From: Dermatemys mawii
Taxonomy: Eukaryota; Chordata; Testudines; Dermatemydidae
NCBI GenBank assembly: GCA_007922305.1
Contig: ML677455.1
Coordinates: 1-64,000, forward strand
Direction: 5' to 3'
DNA length: 64,000 bases
Position numbers and translations under genes: made by a program. Of this stretch, positions 11,736-22,395 are shown in pieces. The notes beneath the pieces were generated by a model. That model ran no database searches, was not told where the DNA came from, and saw nothing but the letters and a program-made list of their open reading frames with translations. Every line of letters begins with the position of its first letter. The stretch's first letter is position 1.

Positions 11736-13535
11736 GCTCTTTTATTAACATCCCCCACGTGCTGACCCACAGAGCATGTGTGACCCTCACATCCCTCTCA
11801 CCCCCAGGAGCTGACTTCGTAGCTCAGTCTGTGGAGACTTTGGCATGTCACTCTGGAGGTCTCTGCTTCTGTTTGGTGATCAAGACAGCTGTTGTTAAAC
11901 CTGTTCAAAGGTGCTTCAGACCGGGACACTCTTACAGGCAATAGATGTTCTCCATTGTACTTCTTTCCAGATACAGAGCAACAATATTTATTGACCACTT
12001 CTGCCCTTTTTGTATCATTAGTATTATTTTACCATGTCCATGGAGTAATGGGTCTGTACCAGTGTTAGAATCTCTTTTCTTCCTGAAATACTTATATAAA
12101 CCCTCCTTGTTCTCTATGGCCCTAGCAACATGGAGTCTTCCCTGATCTCTTGAGTTTCACTTATATTTCTGCTTTTCATTACTTCTAGTTTCTGTGCATT
12201 GTTATCTACTTCTGCTGTTCTCCATTTTTTAAAAATCTTTTCTAATTTTTGCCTACACTTTCTGTGCAGATTGGTACCGGGGAGACAAACCCACTGCACT
12301 CTCTTTTGGGGAATCTGCTGCGTGACAAGCACAGTCTGCTGCAGTTTAGTGCCAATAAAACAAAGTGAATCATTTCAAGACTACAGCCTCTGCCTAGTTA
12401 AGGCTGTGATAAGAGAAAAGTCCAAGCATGAGATGACCCCAACCCAAAGGGGGGAGCCTGGGTGCCCTTGCTTAATCCAGAAGGCTACCCCATTGCTGAA
12501 CTCTTTGGATATACTCTGAAAGCCTGGACTTGAACGTGAGACCTGTCTGGAGGGCTGAGTCACTGAAGGGACAGGTCATTGCAGAGCCAGAGTGGCCATA
12601 AAAAGAGGCGCACCTGGAAAGAAAACAGCCTGCTGTGTCCCCTGAACATTAGGTGGTACCGGGGTGAGTGTTTCCCTTCACAATCCTCCATATCTAACGG
12701 GTAGATTTAAATAATAACTCCCCATCTGTGTGAAATTTCTGAGGCTTGGTCTAATGGCCAAGGTTAGTTTCAGGGAGTCTTTATGGTGGTGTTGGATAAG
12801 GCTTTTGGTAAATCACTCAGGGTTCGTTCTTTATTGTAGTTCTTAAGATCATCACATCCCTCCTGCCTTTCCCTGCTCCCCTTTCCAGAGAGATTCCCAG
12901 CTGGTCCTACCAGCTCTGTTCCGACTGAAGAGAGCAAGCCCTTTATACCCAGCAGTCTTTCTTAGCAGCCTTTACTTCCCATGATTGCTGAAGTCCCAGA
13001 ATTCAAGGGGTGCATTCACCTGCGTTCACCCAAAAGAAGGGTTAAGTAATGTCTTTGTTGCCACCTGCTGTCTCTGCCGCCACTTGCTGCTCTCTGCTAC
13101 TGTTATCTCAGCCTCTGTTTGCTGCTGCATTCGAAAAAGTCCCGTCTACCCCTAGCGACTAGCCTTCACTGTCTTCCCTGTTCATACATTAACTCCTCTT
13201 CTCACACAGTGCCTTTCCCAAGCAAGACAAGTCCCTTCAGGGCTGGTCTCTGAAGAAGTGACAGGAAGGGCTGTGAGAGGGAGCTGGGCCCAGGGCAGGG
13301 GGAAAGGGCACTGAAGGAAGGTGCCGGTTTGTGGAGAAATGCTGGATGTAACATCAGGGGCATCATTTTGGGGTGGGGGTGGGGGGGGTGGGCAGGACTT
13401 TAACCATGATGCCCAGATTTTGATACTTTAGATTTTTGCATATACGTTTGTGGGCCCGCAACCAAAAATTATAACTCAAAGTGGGGGTGGGGGGGGGGGA
13501 ACCTCATCTCAGTAAGTTTGAAAACCATTGAGGAT
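11736..13535. other. intergenic DNA with G-runs, no gene seen
   Basis: No exon or family is recognised. Two G-runs at 13373-13393 and 13483-13499 (eight and nine consecutive G) could form quadruplexes. From about 13.15 kb the sequence aligns with 31.6 kb and 51.25 kb in the later units (CATTAACTCCTCTTCTCACACAGTGCC), so this is the region downstream of the defensin last exon. Confidence 0.5.
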
Positions 13536-13539
13536 GCAG

Positions 13540-14125
13540 GCAGAGGGTAGCTTGTGGCTCTTTTCAGGAATGGAGGTAGGTCAGCCAGGGATATACTTCA
13601 GGGTCCAGGCTGGGGGTAGCTAGAGGCTGTGTGCAGACATGAGGGTGTAGCTCATGGTGCAGGGAGGGGGTAGCTAGGAGCTGTGTATAGAGAGGGGGAA
13701 GTTCTGGATATAGGCATGGGTGTAGCTTAGGCAGTAGGGAGCGGGTAGCTAAGGGCTGTTTGCTGGGAGGATGTAGCTCATGGTCCAGGGAAGGAGTACA
13801 TAGGGGTTGTGTGCTGGGAGAGGTGTAGCTCAGGGTTCAGGGAGGCAGTAGCTAGCAGCTTTGTGTAGGGACGGGTGCAGCTCAGGGTACAGGAAGGAGG
13901 TAGCTAGGTGCTGTGTGTCGAGCGGGGTGTAGTTCAGGGTACGGACGAGGATAGCTAGGATTGTGTGCAGAGAGGGCATAGCTCCAGATGCAGGCAGGAT
14001 TATCCCTCTGGGTGCAGTGAGGGGGTTGCTAGGGACCGTTTGCTGGGAGGGTGTAGCTCGGGGCCCAGGGAGGATGTACGTAGGGGCTGAGAGGGGTGTA
14101 GCTCAGGATGCAGTGAGGGGCTGTG
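13540..14125 (+). repeat. minisatellite, period about 62 bp
   Basis: The motif GTAGCTAGGGGCTGTGTGCAG, then GGGTGTAGCTCAGGGTCCAG, recurs imperfectly about nine times. A single unit of the same motif stands at 51.37-51.43 kb at the equivalent place downstream of gene D. The array has therefore expanded only downstream of gene B. Open frames across it are repeat artefacts. Confidence 0.8.
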
Positions 14126-14919
14126 TCCAAGGAGGTGCTGCTGCTGCGTGGCCAGCCACTTGCAATGTCCCTAGCTGGCACAGTGAGGTCAGCTCTGTGG
14201 GTCAGAGGATGGGGCCAGGGACATGTTCTGACCACCCGGTTACACAAAGGGCTGGGGGAAGGGAACACCTGACGTCAGCCGCTGCCCTCTTTTGCCCAGC
14301 ATATGAGCAGGGAGGCCAGGGCAGTGGGGCTGGAAGGAGGAAGGGCAGCATCTTCCATTGTAGCAAACATCACCCAAATGTGGTACAAAATAAGGGCGGG
14401 GGGCAGTGGTTCCCCTCCCTAAATGATTCCCCTGGATAACAACATTTTGCTGCTGCACAGAGATGACAAAGAAACTGAGTTCCATTGTTTCTCCCTTTCC
14501 ATGAGAGGACCCCATGTGGCTGCCTCTGTTAAACTGACCCTGGCAAATGTAGTCAGGTTTCTATAAGGCTGGGTCTTTTGGGATTTGTTCTGCCATTCCG
14601 ATTCCTGCACAGACGCCTGTTGCACATGGACATGTCTGGAAGCTCAGGTACAAGAGAAGGGTCCTTGGGGAGGTGTGGGAGGCGAGGGGAGCAGAGGGAG
14701 GGTAGACATGTTGTGGAACACTGACATGGGCATTACACATCGTGCAGCGAAGATGTGACTGAACCCAAAACCCCTGACAATGCCACAAACCAAATGGCTT
14801 TGTCAAAGGACCAAGGAACAGGCAAAGATTTATCCACATCAGCTCCCTGAAGCATAAAAAAGTGTATGTCCCCCGGTCTAGGAATACCCCAGCGTGAATT
14901 TCACATATGAAAGGGACCA

Positions 14920-14925
14920 TTTATT
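14920..14925 (-). terminator. polyadenylation signal of defensin gene B
   Basis: AATAAA on the minus strand, about 240 nt after the gene B stop codon. AATAAA hexamers lie at the equivalent distance after the last exons of gene C (32292-32297), the partial unit (46352-46357) and gene D (51624-51629). Confidence 0.6.
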
Positions 14926-15163
14926 TGATTTAAACAAATCGAATCACTCACAGGCATGTTTGCAAACCACCACCACAACCAGTTACTTTTAATAAAAGGA
15001 GAAGAACAAATTATTAGGGGTGACACAAGGGCTCCCTGTGGATTTTTTTCTGGCTTGTGGGATTCTTTGCAGCCAAGATGAAAAGGATCCAAGGGTTTGG
15101 GAAGCGAGGCGTCATCTCCCAGATTCCCAGCGATCCTGCATTGACAATCTCTGCTGATATCAC

Positions 15164-15175
15164 TCACTCTGTGTA
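15164..15175 (-). CDS. defensin gene B exon 3 (three codons plus stop)
   Basis: After a TTTTTGCAG-type acceptor, the exon reads TAC ACA GAG TGA (YTE, stop). The same acceptor-plus-three-codon arrangement is found in genes C and D and in the orphan copy at 46.66 kb, which is the main evidence that this tiny exon is real. The 3' UTR follows without a break. Confidence 0.8.
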   Translation of the reverse strand, partial: YTE

Positions 15176-18100
15176 CTGCAAAAATGGAAGAAACTATCAC
15201 ATTCTTTGTTTATATCTGTTAACACTAGGAAGATGTAGCATTGCATTTCAAATCAAAAGCAGAGCAGGAATTTCTCCATCACTGAATGATGAGTGCACAT
15301 ATTCCTGGTTTGCTGCAGAGCAGGGAATTCATTTTCCCTGCTACTATGTGCTGCTACAGAGGTTTAATGAAGATACTCAGCTATATTTCAGCATGTGAGC
15401 TGGCTGTCAACCTGGCTTCCAAAGTAAACATTCCTGACTTCAGAACATGAATCTCCGCTTCCTTTACCTCTAATTCTCCAGTAAATGAGGCAAAATCTCA
15501 TTTTCTTACAGAAGTCCTTTCTATTAACATTCTACACAGTTAAAGTGACAACCACAACAAATAAAGTACCTGGGTGATTAGTAAAAGAACCCTAGCAAAT
15601 TAAATTTTAAAACTGCTGGAAATATGATGCACAATATAATTGAAATTGTTATCAAACTTGTGAAAAAATTGTGAGATTTTAATTTCCATTTGATGGATTT
15701 AATCAAAATTGTGAACTTCAAAACTGTTAACTATCTCTGTGATATATTGAAAAATAAAACAGAATTAGACTGGCAGCTGTCATTATGGTGAGTGCTCCCA
15801 AGAAAATTCCATGCTTGAATCTGTCCTCAGTGTAAGCAGGCAGTGACTCTCCCCGCTGGTACCTCCTGCTGGTCGTCCGAGGAATCAGCTCACCAGCCTC
15901 CGGAGTGCCCTCTGCAGCCTGTTGTCCTGTTTGCACTAGGCCCCGTGTCCCTCCCGGACCCCAATGCCCTTTCACCTGGGGTGCTGCACCACTGCCAGTC
16001 ACCACTTACCCCCGTGCACTGGGACAGACTGCAGTATCATTGCCACTCATCACCGGCAAGGGGTGGGTTGGAGCTGTTGCCTCTGCCTACCCTTAGGGCT
16101 GCCCCCTGCATCCCCAGAACCTACTTGGCCATGGACTAGGCCCTACAGCCTGGGGGTTTCCAGGCCACAGCTCCTCTATCTTTCCCCCTGCCCTGCCCTA
16201 CTCCCGGTACCCTGCTTAACTCCAGCAGTCAAGTCCTTCCTCTCCAAAGGCTAGAGAGAGACTGTTTGCTCCTGGCCCAATGCCCTCATAAGGGCCAGCT
16301 GGGCCCTAATAGTATTGGCCACAGCTGTGGTCAGCTACCTAGTCAGCTACCCCCAGCTGTCCTTAATCCCTTTCCCTGCTTCAGCCTTCTCCCAGGGCTG
16401 GTTTAAGCCCTTCTGAACAGGAATGGGTGGTCACCCCGCTACATCAGGTAGTTATTGAAAGGAGGATCCTGACTGGGAGAGTGATGTATATGTAACCCTT
16501 TTAAAGCATCAGTCAGAAGCCAACATGGGGCTAGTTATTTTAGCTTTTCTGTGATAGATTCAATTATTTTATACTGACGTACGGCAGACCCCTTCCTCCC
16601 CCCACACACACCCTGAAACTTCTCAATACTTGTACACATCTATTTTTAGTAAACTAAGCATTAATATTCTACAGAGCAGCCATTTTGATCTCATAGGTAC
16701 TGCACAATGATACAAGGGTGACACATCCACCATACTCTCTCCTGGGAAACTTACTTTCGTCCTTTCCCGTTGTTCCATATTCTTAAATGAAACAACAATG
16801 TGGACCTATGCCACAGACTGGCCACGAATACTGTCTGTATGATGCCATGTTGGCAAGCCAGAGGGGCTTCAAAACAGGTTGGGGAGAGTAACAGCCAACT
16901 CTAACTCTAGCATGTAAACCCCACATAGTCCAGAATCAGGACAGCACAAGAGTTTCATTTTTTCTGTGTCACGGGATTGTGTTGTGTGCTCTGAGCCTCC
17001 CAAGTTATTAAACAGCAGCTATAGAAAGGAGAGAGATAAATATTCTTTTTAAACCCTAATGTCTCCCTTATAGAGTCCTGAACTTACCCTTGTCCACTTA
17101 CAGCAATTCATTCTAAGACCGCAGCTTCCAATTATTGAAAAGGAGGAGGGACATTGACGGCTGCAGAAACCCTGAGCACGATTACATGCTTTGGGGTTAG
17201 TGATACGCTGGGCGAATCCTGCACAGAGAAAAAGAGTCTTGATTTTCCTTTGCATATAAGTGTGAACAAGATCTGTGATTACAGCATGCCGGGCTTTTCC
17301 CATTGGCTGAATTTCCAATTCACAGAGGCAAGGCCAAGTCAACCCAGTTATCTTCCTGTGCCCCCTTTCACCAGATCTTTGATACTAGGTAAATGTCTGT
17401 ATCTCTGTGCCCATCCAACAGCAGCCCCAGAGAATTGAACAGAATGATTTAATTCAGCAAATCTGCTGGATCCCTGGATGCACGCTTGAGAACTGCAGCA
17501 CTGAGCATGTGTGTCCTTCACAGCCGCACACCTGAACAGATGAAAAGCAGGCAGCTGTCTGTATCACCAACTTCTACTAGTAGCTGCTCTAGTGATTTTG
17601 ACTCTTTCTGATTTCTTACAGTGATGTACCAGGCAGTATCATAAATTCTGATTAGCTCTGCAGGGATGAACTAACACATCACTGGGTTAGGTGGCTGGTA
17701 CTTTTAGAAACAGAAGGGTTTGAACAGGTTCCTTGCAGTCAGAACACCTGATTGTCAGTGAGACTCGGCACAGACATTCCTGTGAAGACTCAGCACCTGG
17801 GAATACTTACTCAGTGACCAATTACCAGGCTTAGACATTCCAGACAGGCTGGTCCTTATGAGAAGGTGGCCCAAATGTCCTTTAGGATATTAATATTAGA
17901 CTATTTTAAATTAGATTTTACCTGTGCTTTCCTTAAAGTATCCACTGTGACATTCCCCATGGTAGAATCTGGACCAGTGAACAGCCATGTCCTCTCAGTT
18001 CTCCAACCTGTGATGCCCCCTACACTGCTCTGCTGTGAAAGCGACCACTTCTAGTCCTGCTCATGCACAGCCCATGGCATGTAAAGTCACTCCCAGCTGA

Positions 18101-20978
18101 ATTAGAGGAATACTTCAAGCAAGCCACTCCTGAATTATCCTGTAGAGTGACACCAGCCAACTCCCAGTCCCAGCCTTGTCCCCAGAAATGTGCATCTTGT
18201 ACTGTTCAGTACCCTCCTGGACAATACAAGCTCATAGAGAGTCTGTCATTTTATCAAAGGAAAAGGATATGCACAGACCGTGTTATCTCGAGTGAAGTTT
18301 CCCAAGCACTGACCATCCTGGCTAACAGCCATACATGGGCCTATCCTACATGAACTTAACTAGCTGTTTTTTGTTAACCCTGTTATAGTTTTGGCCTTCA
18401 CAACATCCCCTGCAATGAGTTTCCAGGTTGACTGTGCTTTGTGTTGACTTCCTTTTGTTTGTTTTAAACTTGCTGTCTTTTAATTTTATTGGATAACCCC
18501 TAATTCTTGTGTGATATCAAGGAGTAAATAACATTTCTTTATTCACTTTCTCCACACTAGTCAAGATTTTATAGACCTCTCATTTCCCCCTTAGCCATCC
18601 CTTTTCCAAGCTGAAAAGGCCCAGTCTTTTTAATCTCTCCTAATATGGAAGCTGTTCCATATCCCTAATCATTTTAGTTGCCCTTCTCTGTCCTTTTTCC
18701 AATTCTAATATGTCTTTTTTGAGATGGACAACCAGATCTGCACACAGTATTCAAGATGTGAGTGTACTATGGATTTATATAGAGGTATTATGATATTTTC
18801 TGACGTATTATTTGCCCCTTTCCTAATGGTCCTGACATTCGGTTCGCTTTTTTGAATGCCGCTGCATATTGAGCAGATGTTTTCAGGGAACTGTCCACAA
18901 TGACTCCAAGATCTTGTTCTTGAGTGGTAACAGCTAATTTTGACCCCATCATTTTGTATGTGGAGTTTAGATTGTGTTTTTGAATGTGCATTACTTTGCA
19001 TTTATCAACCTTGAATTGCATCTGTCTTTTTGTTGTTTAGTCTCCCAGTTTGATAAGATCCCTCTGTAACTCTTCACACTCTGCTTTAGACTTTACTATT
19101 TTTGAATAATTTTGTATTGTGCAAAATTTACCCTCTCACTATTTACCCCTTTACCAGATTTACCAGATCATTTATGAATATTTTGAACAGTAATGATGCC
19201 AGTACAGACTCCTGAGGGTCACCACTCTGAAAACTGACCATTTATTCCTACCTTTTGTTTCATGTTTTAACCAGTTACTGCTCCATGAAAGGACCTTCCC
19301 TCTTATCCTATGACTGCTTATTTTTTCTTAAGAACCTTTGGTGAGAGACCTTGTTTCTATGAAAGTCTAATTACGCTTTATCCACTGGATCACCCTTGTC
19401 CACATGTTTGTTGACCAACTCAAAGAAATCTAATAGATTGATGTGACATGATTTCTCTTTAGAAAAACCATGTTGACTCTTCTCCAACAAATCGTGTTAA
19501 TCTGTGTCTGATAAATTCTGTTCTTTACTGTGGTTTCTGTTGTGGGTATGTAAGGGTTAAGTAAAGACCACGGTAACCGCTAGCATGGTATTAGGAGGAA
19601 GGCACAGGCAGGCATCATCTCTTCGCTTGATAGATAAATTGCTACCCCACTCCCTTCCCTTCTGCTTGTTAAGGATTGAAAAGCCTTGCAGCTGCATAAG
19701 AAATGTGAGGATCTAAGGGATACTCTTTGTGTAAAGCCATGTTATCTGCCTCTCCCTTCCTTTTCCAGCTACATAAATGAGTTCAGGGTCATGGCCCCTT
19801 CCCCCTTTCCCTGTGAACTGCTGATCAAAGGAATTTGTGGCTGCAATTATTGCAGAGAAATGGATCTTCCAGGTAAAAATGTCTGTATGAAATCCTTAAT
19901 GCTGTAAACAGTAAACAGGGGCAGGGATAATTATATTCATTATATGGGTGTTCATATTACTCAATAAGAGTTTGGGGGCTGTTGTAGTAAATGTAGGTAT
20001 TTACATACTAACTTAGATAAAAGGAATGTGCTGTAACTGATTCAGTGCTTACTCAACAATTGGGTCAAGGGGAACAAGTACCTTATTAAAGAAGCTCGTT
20101 TGGTCAATTTGCCTCTGGGTCCTCCTGCTCTTCTAACAGTTGCAACAAATTTCCCTGGTACTGAAGTACCTTGTGCTCATCTAGTGTGAAGGAGCCGTTG
20201 TGATTATCTAGTCTGATTTCTTGTATAACACAGGACATAGAACTTCCTCCAATAATTCTTAGAAAAAAAATCTTATTTTGATTTAAAAATTATCAGTGAT
20301 GGAGAATCTACCACAAACCTTGGTAAGTTGTTTCAGTGGTTAATTGCTTTAACCTTCTCTTTGTTAAGATAAAAAGATTGAACTTTCTGAGTCTATTACG
20401 ATAAAACATGTTTTCTAATCCTTTAGTCATTCCCGTGGCTCTTCTCTGAACCCTCTCCAACTGATCAACATTCTTCTTGATGCATGAACACCAGAACTGG
20501 ACACAGTATTCCAGAAGTGGTCACATCTGGAGGTTCAAAGCACAGAGATAAAATAATCTCTCTCCCCCTAGTCTAGATTTCCCTTTTTATGCAGCCAAGG
20601 TTTATATTAACCATGTAACCATTTTCAGAGTCACTGCTTCCCAGAATGGAGTCCATCAGCCTATAACTGTGGCCAAACTTATGTGTTCCTAGATCCATAT
20701 ATTTAGATACAGCTGTATGATTGTTTGCTTGTGCCTAGCTCACAAAGTGATCGAAATCTCTCTGTATCAAAATGACAGCCACATGTCAAGTATCTGCTGA
20801 AAACCATACAACTCTTTAGAAAAAAAGGTGAAAAAAATTATGATACAAAGTTTTAGAAACCCTCATTACAGACTCACAAACGTCCCTCTATATTGTCCCT
20901 TCATGTCATTGAGATCTTACCTGGAGAGCTTTGCATGACCAGGAAGAAGATAGCAAAGAGAAGGTAGAGAATCTTCAT
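15164..20978 (-). CDS. beta-defensin gene B, complete (three coding exons)
   Basis: This is a secreted cationic antimicrobial peptide of the beta-defensin family. Coding exons on the minus strand are 20978-20921 (signal), 17218-17088 (mature) and 15175-15164 (tail and stop). Exon 1 gives MKILYLLFAIFFLVMQSSP plus a split Gly codon, exon 2 gives 43 residues and exon 3 gives YTE and stop, for 66 aa in total. The mature part has six cysteines spaced C-X6-C-X3-C-X9-C-X5-CC, the beta-defensin framework (expected pairing 1-5, 2-4, 3-6). Net charge of the part after the signal is about +6 by residue count. Introns are 3.70 kb and 1.91 kb. Donors are GTAAGAT and GTAAGT and acceptors are GTGCAG and CTGCAG, in phases 1 and 0. 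A TATA box lies 75 bp upstream of the ATG and AATAAA follows. No disabling change is seen. Orthology to a named vertebrate defensin cannot be set from the sequence alone. Confidence 0.9.
15831..16443 (-). mobile_element. solo LTR in intron 2 of gene B
   Basis: A 613-bp GC-rich insertion interrupts sequence that is continuous in units C (about 34.96 kb) and D (about 54.59 kb). It starts TGTAAGCAGG and ends CCGCTACA on the plus strand, so it has TG...CA ends. It is flanked by the 4-bp target duplication TCAG (15827-15830 and 16444-16447). There is no internal retroviral sequence. Read on the minus strand it starts TGTAGCGGGGTGACC, which resembles Ty3/Gypsy LTRs that I recall from turtles, so the element's sense strand is probably minus. 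Open frames across it are not genes. Confidence 0.8.
17088..17218 (-). CDS. defensin gene B exon 2 (mature peptide)
   Basis: This 131-nt exon lies between a pyrimidine-rich GTGCAG acceptor and a GTAAGT donor. It encodes 43 residues after a two-base split codon. The core is CNRAQGFCSRQC, nine residues, then CGLRMNCCKW. The first cysteine is at residue 11, as in gene D. Confidence 0.92.
17700..18360. repeat. intron 1 segment nearly identical to 56.03-56.70 kb
   Basis: Long runs are shared with the gene D intron, for example CAGCACCTGGGAATACTTAC and TCCTTTAGGATATTAATATT. I estimate about 90% identity by eye. The gene C equivalent (37.24-37.47 kb) is clearly more diverged. There is no coding evidence. 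Confidence 0.7.
18360..20830 (-). mobile_element. CR1 LINE in intron 1 of gene B, split by an LTR-like insertion
   Basis: The minus strand carries CR1 ORF2 remnants. A frame at 18.79-19.02 kb reads FKVDKCKVMHIQKHNLNSTY and the frame below it includes YKSIVHSHLEYCVQIWLS, both matching the C-terminal region of CR1 ORF2. The 3' untranslated part follows toward 18.36 kb. The block is degraded throughout. It is interrupted at about 19.54-20.14 kb by unrelated sequence. The orientation is the same as the host gene. Confidence 0.8.
19538..20138 (+). mobile_element. LTR-like insertion within CR1
   Basis: This interval interrupts CR1 sequence that is continuous at 58.23 kb (GTTTCAACCAATTTGCCTGG). It starts TGTTGTGGGTATGTAAGGG and ends near GCTCTTCTAACA, so the ends are TG...CA, with an ATTAAA about 55 bp before the end. 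This looks like a solo LTR of an endogenous retrovirus-type element. No clean target duplication can be read, so the edges are approximate. No coding sequence is seen. Confidence 0.5.
20921..20978 (-). CDS. defensin gene B exon 1 (signal peptide)
   Basis: ATG at 20978; 58 nt to a CCAG|GTAAGAT donor. It encodes a hydrophobic leader that differs at five positions from the gene A exon. Confidence 0.9.
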
Positions 20979-21085
20979 ATTTGAAGTTTGGCTGTGAACT
21001 CAACGTCATTGGGGAGAAGAGACTCCAAGACAGAGAGGATATGGAGAGTCTCTATATATGGGCTGCTGGGAATTGTGAAATATGG
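20979..21085 (-). promoter_or_regulatory. core promoter of defensin gene B
   Basis: The TATA box CATATATAG (minus strand) is at 21052-21060. The C/EBP-like ATTGTGAAAT block is at 21072-21081. The 5' UTR contains an out-of-frame ATG near 21012, shared in a different form with gene D. Confidence 0.65.
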
Positions 21086-21774
21086 ATCTGTTGAAATCTT
21101 GTTTTGAAGCGTGTCTCGTTTATTAAGTTTGAGCTGCAACTTGTTAATAATGATGATTATTATTTGTACAGCACCATAAAGATTCCTGGAGAATTTCAGG
21201 GAAAACAGCTAATAATTCTTTGCTTTAAGTCGTTACAATAAGAATATTTACACCAAGCAAACATCTACTGCCTGATTGAAAGCCCTTTGAAGACATTGGA
21301 AAGACTCACATTAAATTTAAATGAGGGTCCTTTTGCAGAGAAGAATTCCAGAACAGAGCTGTACCTGGGAAGCACCAGCAGTAAGGTGTGTGCATTTATG
21401 TGTTTGTTTTGTACGATATTTAATCAATATTTTACATGTATTTAGGGAAATTTTTTAATTTCATGCATTCAAACTCATAAAAAGAGGCTAAAATTCTTTT
21501 TAAAATGAGAAATAAAGTGAATAACATTTCCAATATTGTGTGTCAGAAAGGTATGGGTCTGTTTTTTTTCTGTGTATTGGAACAGAGGAATTTTAGGGTT
21601 AGTGGTGGGAGGAAACCATGAGTTTCTTTTCCCTCATAACAAGCATCAGCCTTAATGATAACTGAGTAAAGTAGAGACATACAATACTGATGTATCAAAC
21701 ATGTGGAAGCCAATGGCACTTGCAGATATCAACCAGCTCTTAGGATTTGTCTCATTCTTTCAGGACGGAGAGAA

Positions 21775-22395
21775 CGTTTTTCCTCATATTGTAATTCTCA
21801 TGATCTGATTCTCAATGATAATAAGACCAACGTCATGATTTTTGGAAAGAACGCTCTGCGAACGGTGTGGAAAATAGAAGACCATCTGTAGAGCAAGTCT
21901 TTGCTTTTATTTTTTTAAGGATAAAATTTCACCATTCAGGCTGTTGGTCCCGTTATCTACCCAGGAATCTTCTTCCCTTTCCCCTCATTTTCCCCATTTG
22001 GAGGCACCAAATACAGAGGTGAGGGGAGCGAACCAAAAATGACAATCCATGCAGAGGGGAACATCAACGGGCTCTCCACCAGAGCAAGATGGGTAGTGTT
22101 AAGCTAATCGAGAATGTTTTCCCAGGTGCTAGGAGAGACCTCCAGGAATGCCTTCTAGCACCTCTAGCACCTCTTCTTATTAATGTATATATTAAGGTTG
22201 CAATGGATGTTTTAGAGGAAGATAAATTTTCTCCAACTCACATTAAGAATGGATCTATCCTGGTGTTATATGCCGATGACATGGTTGTTTTATCGCAAAC
22301 TCCAAGAGGCCTCTGTTGGCTGTTCTCTTAATTGTACTCTTAGTTTAACTCTCAAAACCTGGTTCTCATTTATAAGACCAAGTCATGATTTCTGC
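21775..22395 (+). pseudogene. rearranged reverse-transcriptase fragments
   Basis: Two pieces of the LINE seen at 3.19-3.69 kb appear here out of order. A downstream segment (HDLILNDNKTNVMIFGKN, about 21.79-21.89 kb) comes before the palm segment at 22.09-22.33 kb, which includes the catalytic motif VLYADDMVVLSQTPRGL. Between them lies part of the conserved upstream block. The order shows a local rearrangement, and neither piece could be functional. Confidence 0.65.

Noticed and set aside
13963..14439. 158-codon Gly/Arg-rich open frame
   Set aside because: It starts inside the 62-bp minisatellite and reflects the repeat's composition.
14901..15200. Cysteine-containing minus-strand frame, with homologues at 32.2-32.6 and 51.6-52.0 kb, that could be taken for a secreted peptide
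   Set aside because: It reads through the acceptor of defensin exon 3 into the 3' UTR in a frame other than the one joined to exon 2. Conservation is explained by the tandem units.
15727..16254. Overlapping open frames on both strands near 16 kb
   Set aside because: They fall in the GC-rich solo LTR defined by TG...CA ends and TCAG duplications.
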